The position numbers and the translations under genes are program-made. Positions 1-7,282 of a stretch of 32,124 nucleotides of DNA are shown here, in pieces. The stretch lies in the NCBI GenBank assembly GCA_934630975.1, contig CAKTXH010000020.1, forward strand, positions 1 through 32,124. The letters run 5' to 3'. The first letter of the stretch is position 1; each line of letters begins with the position of its first letter. Below the pieces are notes generated by a model that searched no databases, had not been told where the DNA came from, and saw only the letters and a program-made list of their open reading frames with translations. The stretch is from an uncultured Clostridia bacterium (lineage in GTDB: Bacteria > Bacillota > Clostridia > Christensenellales > Aristaeellaceae).

Positions 1-63
<63 letters not shown>

Positions 64-67
64 ATAG

Positions 68-105
68 AAATCAGTTGAGTTTGCACAAACTTGACTGATT
101 TTTTT
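68..105 (+). terminator. Rho-independent terminator of tRNA-Asn
   Basis: A 16-bp stem (68-83 with 86-101, two G-U wobbles) is followed by a run of T (99-105). It lies 5 nt after the tRNA CCA end and would end the tRNA transcript. Confidence 0.85.
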
Positions 106-396
106 GTATACTTCTGAACAGATTTCGACTTGTTCCCCTGCCTGTAAAAACACCCTGAACGCACGTCAGACCGATTCCGTCAGCTTTCGCGTCAGTTTTT
201 AAATCGGATAACGTTTGTTCAAGGCTTGCGGTATATGTTTTTTTGCGGGTGCCGTGCGTCAGTTGACGCGTCAGCTCGCGTACATCTGTGCCATCGGGCG
301 ACGAGCAACCTTGTGTGACACAATGTCGTTTTTCCTTGACGGACTATATGAATATACTCATAACCTGTAACCGTAGAATGGCAATTCGTAATGTTT
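106..396. other. Non-coding stretch between tRNA and CRISPR array
   Basis: About 290 nt with no credible gene. The only longer open frame runs leftward out of the array and has no family resemblance. I see no further CRISPR-like repeat at the expected 61-nt spacing upstream of the decayed repeat at 397. This is the leader-distal (trailer) side of the array. Confidence 0.6.
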
Positions 397-426
397 GGAA
401 TTATCCACCGCCTTATGCGTGAAAAG
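397..426 (-). repeat. Decayed leader-distal CRISPR repeat
   Basis: This 30-nt stretch keeps the array repeat's GGA start, an ACCGCC core, TATGCG and the GAAAAG end, but carries small insertions and substitutions. It is separated from the first good repeat (460) by exactly 33 nt (427-459), the length of every other spacer, so it was the oldest repeat. On the crRNA strand the stem can still form as CACGC with GCG(G)TG. Confidence 0.8.
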
Positions 427-459
427 TCGGCCTTGAGCGCCAAGCGCTGTGACCTTGCG

Positions 460-1464
460 GGATCACCCCCGCCTACGCGGGGAAAAGATCTACGATAACA
501 TTCAAAAGAAAGTGCGCGTGGGATCACCCCCGCCTATGCGGGGAAAAGTTAGGGCTATGCATCGCCCACGGATAAAGGCTAGGATCACCCCCGCCTATGC
601 GGGGAAAAGTGCTTGGTCAGCGTCTCCGGGCGGTTGATTCGGGGATCACCCCCGCCTATGCGGGGAAAAGTTCGTTCCCACCTCGGAAAAGTCGAATGTG
701 TAAGGATCACCCCCGCCTATGCGGGGAAAAGGGAGTAAAGGCGACTTCGCTTTATACCGAGAAGGGATCACCCCCGCCTATGCGGGGAAAAGTTGGTCTG
801 ACCGAGGAACAGGTTGACAGCGTGGGGATCACCCCCGCCTATGCGGGGAAAAGTGCGCCGCTGCCGTCATCGCCGAGCTTGCCGCAGGATCACCCCCGCC
901 TATGCGGGGAAAAGTGTCACACCAATCAGTTTTCGTCTTGATTCCCAGGATCACCCCCCGCCTATGCGGGGAAAAGGCGAAGATCAAGGCTGACGCGCCG
1001 AAGGTACTGGGATCACCCCCGCCTATGCGGGGAAAAGAGCGGCGACGCTATGCAAAAATAACCTGCTGAAGGATCACCCCCGCATATGCGGGGAAAAGTT
1101 CTGCTCCTCAAGCTGCGCGATGCGTTCCTTGGGATCACCCTCGCCTATGCGGGGAAAAGTTTGTCGCCCGCGGCATAAAGCGTCTTGAGCTGGGATCACC
1201 CCCGCCTATGCGGGGAAAAGTTATCGTCAGCGCAACGGAGATCGCTTCAACCGGGATCACCCCCGCCTATGCGGGGAAAAGATGCTGTTCTGCGACGATC
1301 CGCCTGTAACGGTGGGATCACCCCCGCCTATGCGGGGAAAAGATGGAAGCATCGTGCGGCGGTACAAGCCGCTCAGGATCACCCCCGCCTATGCGGGGAA
1401 AAGATGATCGTTTCAATGCCGATTCCGACCACGAGAGGATCACCCCCGCCTATGCGGGGAAAAG
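460..1464 (-). CRISPR. Type I-E CRISPR array, 17 repeats, 16 spacers
   Basis: Repeats of 28 nt start at 460, 521, 582, 643, 704, 765, 826, 887, 948, 1010, 1071, 1132, 1193, 1254, 1315, 1376 and 1437, with 33-nt spacers. Read on the minus strand each repeat is CTTTT, stem CCCCGC, loop ATAG, stem GCGGGG, then GTGATCC. That is the I-E form which Cas6e cuts at the stem base to leave an 8-nt handle, so transcription is leftward and the leader lies at 1465 and above, next to cas2-dnaQ. Variants: CCTACG at 460, an extra C at 948 (29 nt), GCATAT at 1071, ACCCTCG at 1132. All 17 repeats are followed on the crRNA strand by C or T. If that base is counted as a PAM-derived 29th repeat base, spacers are 32 nt as in E. 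coli. Confidence 0.98.
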
Positions 1465-1505
1465 ACTTAAAAAGTCCAACAATACTTACGATCCCATTTT
1501 GCCAT
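1465..1505 (-). promoter_or_regulatory. CRISPR leader, only 41 nt outside the upstream gene
   Basis: This is the AT-rich gap between the leader-proximal repeat (ends 1464) and the TGA of the cas2-dnaQ remnant (1506-1508). I see no convincing -35/-10 pair here. The array is therefore either read through from the cas operon or its promoter lies within the dnaQ coding end. The short length fits Firmicute I-E leaders that do not use IHF, but that is inference. Confidence 0.5.
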
Positions 1506-2180
1506 TCAGCGCAATTCATTCAGTTTTTCGAACACAGCGAACGTCAGGCGGCAATCGGCAAGCGCGCGATGAGCGCCGGAGGCATCAAGGCCGAAGTACG
1601 CTGCAAGTGTGGTCAGCTTATAATCCGAAACGTTGTCGAGCTTTCGTTTGGCCAGTTGCAGGGTATCGGCATAAGGGTTTCTAAACTCGGGCAAGCGGCA
1701 TTTTCGGCAGGCCGCTTTGAGAAAAGCGTAATCAAACGGAGCATTATGGCAAACGACACGCTTATCCGCCGTAAACGCAAGGAAGCCGCGCATGGCCTCA
1801 TCCAGCGTCCGCCCTTCTTTTTGCAGCATATCGTTCTCAATATTCGTTAGCTTTGCAACGGTCTCTGGAATCGGCTGCCGTGCGCAGACCAGCGTTGAAA
1901 ACGTATCCTGAATCTGATGCTCCACGATATGAATCGCAGCAATTTCGATGATCTCATGCTGATCGGCGCGCAGCCCTGTTGTTTCCACATCAACAACGAC
2001 ATAGCCTGCTTCCCGTGCCTTTTTCTGTTGTGCCGCACGGATTCTCTGCATCTTTTGCATCTGCGCTGCACGGCTTAGCGGAACAGACGCATCCTCCGCT
2101 GTCTGCGTCGGCTCTGACGGGCGGAGCATCAGCTTGATCCCGTCGAAATCTGTCGGCGCCCACGTCGTCAACCTCCTGCG
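1506..2180 (-). pseudogene. cas2: cas2-dnaQ fusion remnant: Cas2 C-terminal tip plus intact DnaQ-like exonuclease
   Basis: Some type I-E systems (for example Streptococcus thermophilus) carry Cas2 fused to a DEDDh 3'-5' exonuclease that trims prespacers. Here only the last ~20 residues of Cas2 remain (TDFDGIKLMLRP, matching the conserved PVDLDGLRL end of E. coli Cas2). They are followed by a linker and a complete DnaQ domain with ExoI DVETTG, ExoII HNAPFDY and ExoIII HRALAD motifs. The first ~70-75 residues of Cas2, its ferredoxin-like core, are missing. The frame continues upstream only from a TTG at 2192 inside the cas1 remnant. The exonuclease could in principle be made from an internal start, but Cas2 cannot fold from this. 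The gene ends 41 nt before the CRISPR array. Confidence 0.82.
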
Positions 2181-2656
2181 CCGCGATTTCAAACGCGACA
2201 GGAATCGTCGTTTCGGCCTTATAGAGATCAGCTACGTCATAGACAAAGGAACATTCGTGCCCCACGTGGACAAAGCCAAGCCCCGGCGAGCACCCCAGCG
2301 CCGCAATCACGGCGTGGGCCAGCCCATACAGGCAGGCATGCCCTGCGGAAAGCGCTTGATTCACCGCATCCCCCGATGCGTAATCCTCCGGGTCATACTG
2401 ACGACCATTCCACGGCACGTTCCATTTGGCTGATTCCTGTCGATAAATGCCCCGCACGCGCGCGCCTTCCCGACCGCGCAATTGCTGCATGGTCAAGCCG
2501 GAAACTTCCTCATCCGGGAAACGCATCTGATACATCTTTTTGGCCACGCTCAGGTGGCTTCGCATGTTGCTGACCAGCGCAGCCTGCCGCATCAACAGTC
2601 CCGCGCGATGGGTAAGCGGCCGTCCGCTGGCATAATACCGAACGCCCTGTTCGCCG
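2150..2656 (-). pseudogene. cas1: cas1 remnant (type I-E integrase), both ends missing
   Basis: Cas1e integrates new spacers together with Cas2. The frame GEQGVRYYASGRP matches E. coli Cas1 near residue 85. It runs through the catalytic helical domain with Glu in LRGREGARVR, His in GFVHVG and Asp residues in SFVYDVAD, up to PVAFEIAAQEV, then stops resembling Cas1. No start codon precedes the conserved part. The sequence goes straight from the cas6e TAA and an AGGAGGGGAC ribosome-binding site into codon ~85, so the N-terminal beta domain needed for dimerisation is deleted. About 50 C-terminal residues are also lost, at the same junction that removed the start of cas2. TTG/ATG codons at 2595/2592 could start a ~150-residue fragment. 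Adaptation is predicted to be dead. Confidence 0.85.
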
Positions 2657-2665
2657 TCCCCTCCT

Positions 2666-3310
2666 TTACGCGCGCATGACGGTCATCATGCCCATGCCGT
2701 AAGCTTTACCGCGCCCGATTCCTTCGGTCAGCGCCTGGCGAAATTTCTCCGCATCCGTGACGGTCAGCGTTCCCTCGTAGGTCACGCCGAGCAGCTTCAC
2801 CCGCACGCCCGTTTCTTTTTTGGTAAAAGCGTACCACTGATTCTTCGTCACGACGAACGCATCCTTTTCCACCGCGAATCCATGCATTTCCGCCTGATGC
2901 ATCAGCCACCCATGCTGCGTTTTCAATTCGGGCTTATCCGGTCTCTGGATGATGGTGCAGGCGTGTATTTTTCCCCGCTTGCCGTCGCCGCCCCGGCTGT
3001 ATGTCGGGTTGGCATGCAGGCGGAACTGCCAGCGGCTGCCCGGCGTGATTCGCTCAAGCAGCGGCGCGTAACTCCGCGTTTCCGGCGCTTCGCCCGTACC
3101 GAACTGGCTCACCATGTCATCCAGCTTCGGCGTCTCCTCGCTGAGCAGCAGCAAATAACGCCGGCCGCCCAGCGCGTCCAGCCGCCAAAGCGCACGATTC
3201 GTCCTCGGTTCAAACGCCCGTTCCACCGCGCCGTGGAACATAGACGGATTTTGCAGCGCAATCATCGTCGAGCGCTTGGTCAAATCCAGCGCAACCCTCG
3301 ATAAAACCAT
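2666..3310 (-). CDS. cas6e: Cas6e/CasE CRISPR RNA endoribonuclease
   Basis: Cuts the pre-crRNA at the base of each repeat stem and stays on the 3' hairpin as the Cascade head subunit. The 214-residue protein has the usual length. His26 (MFHGAVE) aligns with the catalytic His of E. coli Cas6e, and a glycine-rich loop GIGRGKAYGMG lies near the C-terminus. The start at 3310 has GAGGTG five bases upstream. It follows cas5 by 4 nt and is followed directly by the cas1 remnant. Because the array and the mini-CRISPR repeats share the CCCCGC/GCGG stem, this enzyme would process both. Confidence 0.95.
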   Translation of the reverse strand: MVLSRVALDLTKRSTMIALQNPSMFHGAVERAFEPRTNRALWRLDALGGRRYLLLLSEETPKLDDMVSQFGTGEAPETRSYAPLLERITPGSRWQFRLHANPTYSRGGDGKRGKIHACTIIQRPDKPELKTQHGWLMHQAEMHGFAVEKDAFVVTKNQWYAFTKKETGVRVKLLGVTYEGTLTVTDAEKFRQALTEGIGRGKAYGMGMMTVMRA

Positions 3311-3314
3311 CCGC

Positions 3315-3956
3315 TCACCTCAATTCCCGCATAGGATCATGCTCGTCCGTCGGCCGATTCAGCCAAATTTCCCGCGCAGCCCGATAGCCATACTGCCGAT
3401 TGAACGGACTAAATGAAATCGGCACATCCCGCAGCCGCGCCGTTCCCGTCGGATCTCCCAGCACGATGCGCACGTGTTCGGATGTTCCTCGCGCGTTCAG
3501 GCTCGGTTCGCTTTTCAGCGCATCCTCCAGCGTCGCCGCCCGCAGTCCGAGACAGACGCGCCCCTCCGGCGGGCAGGAACGCCGTCCGAGAAACAGCGGG
3601 AACGCCGGATGACGGACGGCTTCCTCCAGTCGCCGCATCAGCGCTTCATCCTCGCTGAAAACGCCGACGAGAAACAGCGCGTCGCAGAGATAATACCGCT
3701 GGGTCATATAAGAAGATTTTGCGCCGTGCGCCATGTGAAAATCACGCAGCAGCACGCCTTCCCGATCCACGCGCACGCCCATCCGAAGCGCTGCCAGCGC
3801 ATCCAGCGGCTCATCCCGCCGCAGGCCCAGCGCCGCAGCCAACAGGCCAATCACGCCGCTTTGGGTCGGTTCGCGATTCGTCTTTCGGATATCAAACCGC
3901 GAATCCGCGCCCCACGCCTGCATCGGCCCGGCCAAGCGCAGAAGCAGCGTACTCAT
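3315..3956 (-). CDS. cas5: Cas5e/CasD Cascade subunit
   Basis: Caps the 5' handle of the crRNA at the foot of Cascade. The 213-residue protein opens with the Cas5e signature LLLRLAGPMQAWG. It contains FDIRKTNREPTQSGVIGLLAAALG, split here only for reading: FDIRKTNR then EPTQSGVIGL, typical of the family. It overlaps cas7 by 4 nt (ATGA type) and sits 4 nt before cas6e, as in standard I-E operons. No damage is seen. Confidence 0.95.
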   Translation of the reverse strand: MSTLLLRLAGPMQAWGADSRFDIRKTNREPTQSGVIGLLAAALGLRRDEPLDALAALRMGVRVDREGVLLRDFHMAHGAKSSYMTQRYYLCDALFLVGVFSEDEALMRRLEEAVRHPAFPLFLGRRSCPPEGRVCLGLRAATLEDALKSEPSLNARGTSEHVRIVLGDPTGTARLRDVPISFSPFNRQYGYRAAREIWLNRPTDEHDPMRELR

Positions 3957-5029
3957 GCCTGTCCTCCCATTTCCTTCACGCTGTTTTCAACCGCGTCCAG
4001 CAACGCGGCAAGCGGCATGGCTGTCGTCAGCTTTTCCATGCCCGCGCCAATGGCGAACGCCTTGTCCGGCTCGCCGAGATAGTCGTGATAGACCGCCTTC
4101 GCATGGCGCACAAACGCATCGACGGAGGGCTTCACATAACCGCCGCCCGCGGCACGGACAGGTTCTTCAAACGCGCCGACAAGGTTGATCGGCTGATCGC
4201 AGCGAACGGTCACATAAACCGCATCGGGCAGCACGTTGTTGGCAAACGTATTGATCTTGCCCGTGGGCATGCTGCGGATGAACGCCTCCACAAACGCACG
4301 GACGGCTTCGGGCGTGCGTTCGCCGAGGTTCTTTTCCAGCTCCGTCACGTTGACGGTCGCATAGCGGTAAAGCGTCGAGGAATTGTATTCCACCGTGCCC
4401 AGGTGCCCCGCGCCCGCGTTATCCTCCGGCGCGCAGTCGTCCACCGCCGTAAAATAATCATATTCGTTCTGGACAGCATGCGTCGAAATCGCGTGCGCAA
4501 CCTGCGCCGCCGCGTCAAAATTCAGGGACGGATCATCCGCCACCATGCGCCCAAAAAGCGCCACATCAATAGACGGATTTTCCATAAGCGCATCCTGACA
4601 ATTCTTTTTATCCAGAGTTTGGCCGCTTGTTACCAGTTCAGCCAGAGCATCAACCTGACTGGGGCTGATAAAAAACAGTGCATCTGTTCTCAAAAGCCCG
4701 TCTTTTTTCTTCTTATCTTCTTTAGGCGAAACTTTAGCTGTATCCAGTGCTTTTTTCGCAAGTTCTTCAGCATCCAGTTCAGGATTGCGCTTCCGAATTG
4801 CGGCAGCCAACATCTGATGTGCCAGCTTTGTCCTCTTGCCGATCTCTTCCTCGGATAAAGTCTTTTTAAACTGCTCGCGAATCGCTTTTTTCCAGCATTG
4901 AGAAGATACACGTGCGCGCGTAACGCCGCCGTAAGTAGCTGTCTTCGGCTTACCCGCATCGTCGCGGTTGACACAGCTGGGCGGCACGGTTTCTATCACA
5001 TGAAGGTCGATATATACATTTTTACGCAT
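3953..5029 (-). CDS. cas7: Cas7e/CasC Cascade backbone subunit
   Basis: Six copies form the Cascade backbone along the crRNA spacer; the thumb of each copy displaces every sixth base from pairing. The 358-residue protein starts MRKNVYIDLHVIETVPPSC, and the TYGGVTRARVSSQCWKKAIR region (about residues 32-51) is characteristic. It overlaps cse2 by 8 nt and cas5 by 4 nt. The DNA from about 4580 to 4900 (residues ~45-150) is clearly more AT-rich than the rest of the gene, suggesting a mosaic or fast-evolving section. Confidence 0.95.
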   Translation of the reverse strand: MRKNVYIDLHVIETVPPSCVNRDDAGKPKTATYGGVTRARVSSQCWKKAIREQFKKTLSEEEIGKRTKLAHQMLAAAIRKRNPELDAEELAKKALDTAKVSPKEDKKKKDGLLRTDALFFISPSQVDALAELVTSGQTLDKKNCQDALMENPSIDVALFGRMVADDPSLNFDAAAQVAHAISTHAVQNEYDYFTAVDDCAPEDNAGAGHLGTVEYNSSTLYRYATVNVTELEKNLGERTPEAVRAFVEAFIRSMPTGKINTFANNVLPDAVYVTVRCDQPINLVGAFEEPVRAAGGGYVKPSVDAFVRHAKAVYHDYLGEPDKAFAIGAGMEKLTTAMPLAALLDAVENSVKEMGGQA

Positions 5030-5648
5030 CGCTGTCTTCCTGTCCTTTCTGTTTGTCGTCTTCTTTGTTCTTCATCTTTGTATAATAAAAATCCTGTCCC
5101 CAGCCCAGTCGCACTTTCGACGCACAAGCTGGGTTCTGGAAATCATACAGATCCTCCGCCAGTCTCACATAATCCAGCGGAATTCTCTTGGCATGCAGAA
5201 GTTGAATCAACCCTCGCAAATAGTGCGCCGCTCCCTGTATATTTCCTGCCATTGCAAATGCGTTAAGCCGCTTAGCAATCCGTTCTCGGTCATCTTCTTC
5301 ATTTTCAATCAGCCGTGCAACCGCCCGGCCTAACCCGCACTCCTCCTCGCCCTCTTTGTGCATATTTTCTTCGCTGATTTCTCGTCCCTGCTGATGCACG
5401 GCATATAGCGTCAGCGCCGTATAAGCCGCCCATTCCGCGGGCGTCGGCTCTCCGTCTTGGCTGAACATCAATGGATTCATCTCCGCAAAGAACAGTCCCC
5501 AAAGCTCTGGCATATCGCCGGGCTTTCGGCCGACGCCGTGTCGAAGGATGGCCAGTTGTGCGCGAACGCGGCCATCATTGGGGTCTGTTTCCAGCTCTTT
5601 CAGCCTGTCACGCACATACGTTGCGACAACCTGCTTTAGTTGTGTCAT
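5022..5648 (-). CDS. cse2: Cse2/CasB Cascade small subunit
   Basis: Forms the belly dimer of Cascade that stabilises the displaced DNA strand. The 208-residue, mostly helical protein carries WAAYTALTLYAVHQQG and a basic C-terminal half, as in the family. It overlaps the cse1 stop by 4 nt (ATGA), so it is translationally coupled. A hydrophilic, charged tail (KNKEDDKQKGQEDSD) ends the protein and is not conserved. Confidence 0.93.
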   Translation of the reverse strand: MTQLKQVVATYVRDRLKELETDPNDGRVRAQLAILRHGVGRKPGDMPELWGLFFAEMNPLMFSQDGEPTPAEWAAYTALTLYAVHQQGREISEENMHKEGEEECGLGRAVARLIENEEDDRERIAKRLNAFAMAGNIQGAAHYLRGLIQLLHAKRIPLDYVRLAEDLYDFQNPACASKVRLGWGQDFYYTKMKNKEDDKQKGQEDSDA

Positions 5649-7282
5649 TCCGCAACTCCTTTCTCTGTCCTCAAGAGATAATTTATCCGCGCTGTAAATC
5701 GTTCGTTTGCTTCAGGTACGCTGTAATGTTGCTTTTCTTTCGTACCATCCTTCTTTTCCTTCACGCTTGTTCGTCCTGTGATAAGATTTGTGCGTTCTTC
5801 CTGTTCTACGATTTCCTGCGAAAGCTTATAGGCAATGCGCCGTTCTTCCTCGTGCCAGCGATCCAGCCGTTCGTTTCTTTGTTCATAATCATCCGCCGGA
5901 TCAATGGTTTCCAAAAACCGTCTGAACGGAACGTCGATTCGGTCGTAGAACTGTTCCTTCATCCAGCCGCCGAGCACGTTTCCACTTCCGCCCGCCGCCT
6001 TTTCGATGTTCATACCCAGATACATAGCCGCCGTCGCCACATCGTCCGTGGTTTGAATTTCCGCTTCGATTTTTCGCACCCATTCTTTGCCGGCTTCGGT
6101 CAGCAGATTCAAATGGAAGCTGATTGAATCGCTGAAAACATCGGCCACAGAAGAATTGCTGCTTCCATACTGTACCGATGCAATCACAAACCTTGCCATG
6201 CTTTTTTGATTTAAAATGCCCTCATATTTGAGTCTCTGCTGCCATTTCACAACACCCGGAATTTTCGTCGTTTGTTTTGTATTTGGGCCTCCTTCATCCG
6301 TTTTCGGAACAAGCGCGGAAAACTCCCTCCAGATTTGCTTGGTTGGATCATGCGTTTGAGGCTGACAAAATGGTGCTTGACTGCCCTTTCCCGGTACATA
6401 TTTCCACATTGTCATCGGTTCTGCAAAAGCATTATCCGAATCAAAAAAAACACCACCGCAAATTCTATAATCCGTCACTTGATCTTCATGACGAATCAAT
6501 AATGCTTTCCGGGATTGCAGCGTATACAGCTCAGCCAGATTATCTGGTATCGGAATTTCGCAAGCTCCTTCTGTTCTTTGTTTTTCCTGCTCCCAGATCG
6601 GTTTATTTTTCTTCCAAATTTCACCGTTTGAGTTCAGTGCAACAAGGTTCAGCATCAGGGTTTCAAACAGATTTTCTCCTTCTGCTGCAATCAATCCGAT
6701 TTGCCCAAGCCAGCCGACTCCTGTTTTGGTTTTTGCGGCTGCATCATCAAAGCCATTCAGGTTAATCAGCCAGCGCGCAGCTTCCGCATATGTCAAAGCC
6801 TTCTTCTGTGCTCCCTTTCGTCCTGCAAACAATCTAACTTTATGGCCGCTTTCAGAAATTGCGCCGTTTAGTTTTGCCGCAGTATACTCGTTTTTCCCTT
6901 CTTCACCCCCATACACCTGATAAAACGGTCTTTCAGGATGAAACAAATAAAACCGTTCATACCATTCTTCCAGATACAACCGAATCGGCTTCTCCGGGAA
7001 ATGTCCAAGACTCCATAACGCTTCCCATCGGTCAAGCGCATCATCCTCATCCCGTATCGGTTTCTTTTCTCCTTTTTCATCCATCCGAGAAAAGATCGTA
7101 TGCAAAACTGCCAGCAGCAACCGCAAAACAGCGATATTCTGGGTAGCCATTTCGCCAGCCAAAGCTGCAAATGTATGCGCTTTAAGCAGAGCTTCTTTCA
7201 TAGAAATCTCTTGCACAGTGCAATTCGGTTGCATCACGCGTATCCAGCGTTCATCCCACAGGTTAAACTCCTTTTCCTCCAT
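5645..7282 (-). CDS. cse1: Cse1/CasA Cascade large subunit (PAM reader)
   Basis: Recognises the PAM and recruits Cas3. The 545-residue protein opens with FNLWDERWIRV, equivalent to the family's FNLIDEPWIPV start, and ends in a four-helix region. I chose ATG at 7282 rather than 7288 because AAGGAGG lies six bases before it; the upstream ATG overlaps that site. The start lies within the last codons of cas3. The gene is noticeably more AT-rich than cas5 or cas6e. Confidence 0.95.
   Translation of the reverse strand: MEEKEFNLWDERWIRVMQPNCTVQEISMKEALLKAHTFAALAGEMATQNIAVLRLLLAVLHTIFSRMDEKGEKKPIRDEDDALDRWEALWSLGHFPEKPIRLYLEEWYERFYLFHPERPFYQVYGGEEGKNEYTAAKLNGAISESGHKVRLFAGRKGAQKKALTYAEAARWLINLNGFDDAAAKTKTGVGWLGQIGLIAAEGENLFETLMLNLVALNSNGEIWKKNKPIWEQEKQRTEGACEIPIPDNLAELYTLQSRKALLIRHEDQVTDYRICGGVFFDSDNAFAEPMTMWKYVPGKGSQAPFCQPQTHDPTKQIWREFSALVPKTDEGGPNTKQTTKIPGVVKWQQRLKYEGILNQKSMARFVIASVQYGSSNSSVADVFSDSISFHLNLLTEAGKEWVRKIEAEIQTTDDVATAAMYLGMNIEKAAGGSGNVLGGWMKEQFYDRIDVPFRRFLETIDPADDYEQRNERLDRWHEEERRIAYKLSQEIVEQEERTNLITGRTSVKEKKDGTKEKQHYSVPEANERFTARINYLLRTEKGVAE

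Noticed and set aside
106..396. More decayed repeats beyond the one at 397
   Set aside because: Nothing resembling the repeat core occurs at the expected 61-nt step (about 336-365) or elsewhere in this stretch.
449..941. Rightward open frames across the CRISPR array with repeated Gly/Pro/Arg peptides (ITPAYAGK, GSPPPMRGK)
   Set aside because: They are translations of the repeats in three phases, a known artefact of I-E arrays. They have no start signals and no family.
1185..1850. 221-codon + strand open frame running from the array into the dnaQ region
   Set aside because: Its first half is repeat translation and its second half is the antisense of the DnaQ domain.
3719..4858. 379-codon + strand open frame opposite cas5 and cas7
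   Set aside because: Antisense shadow of two recognised Cascade genes. It is Arg/His-rich in composition and has no ribosome-binding site.
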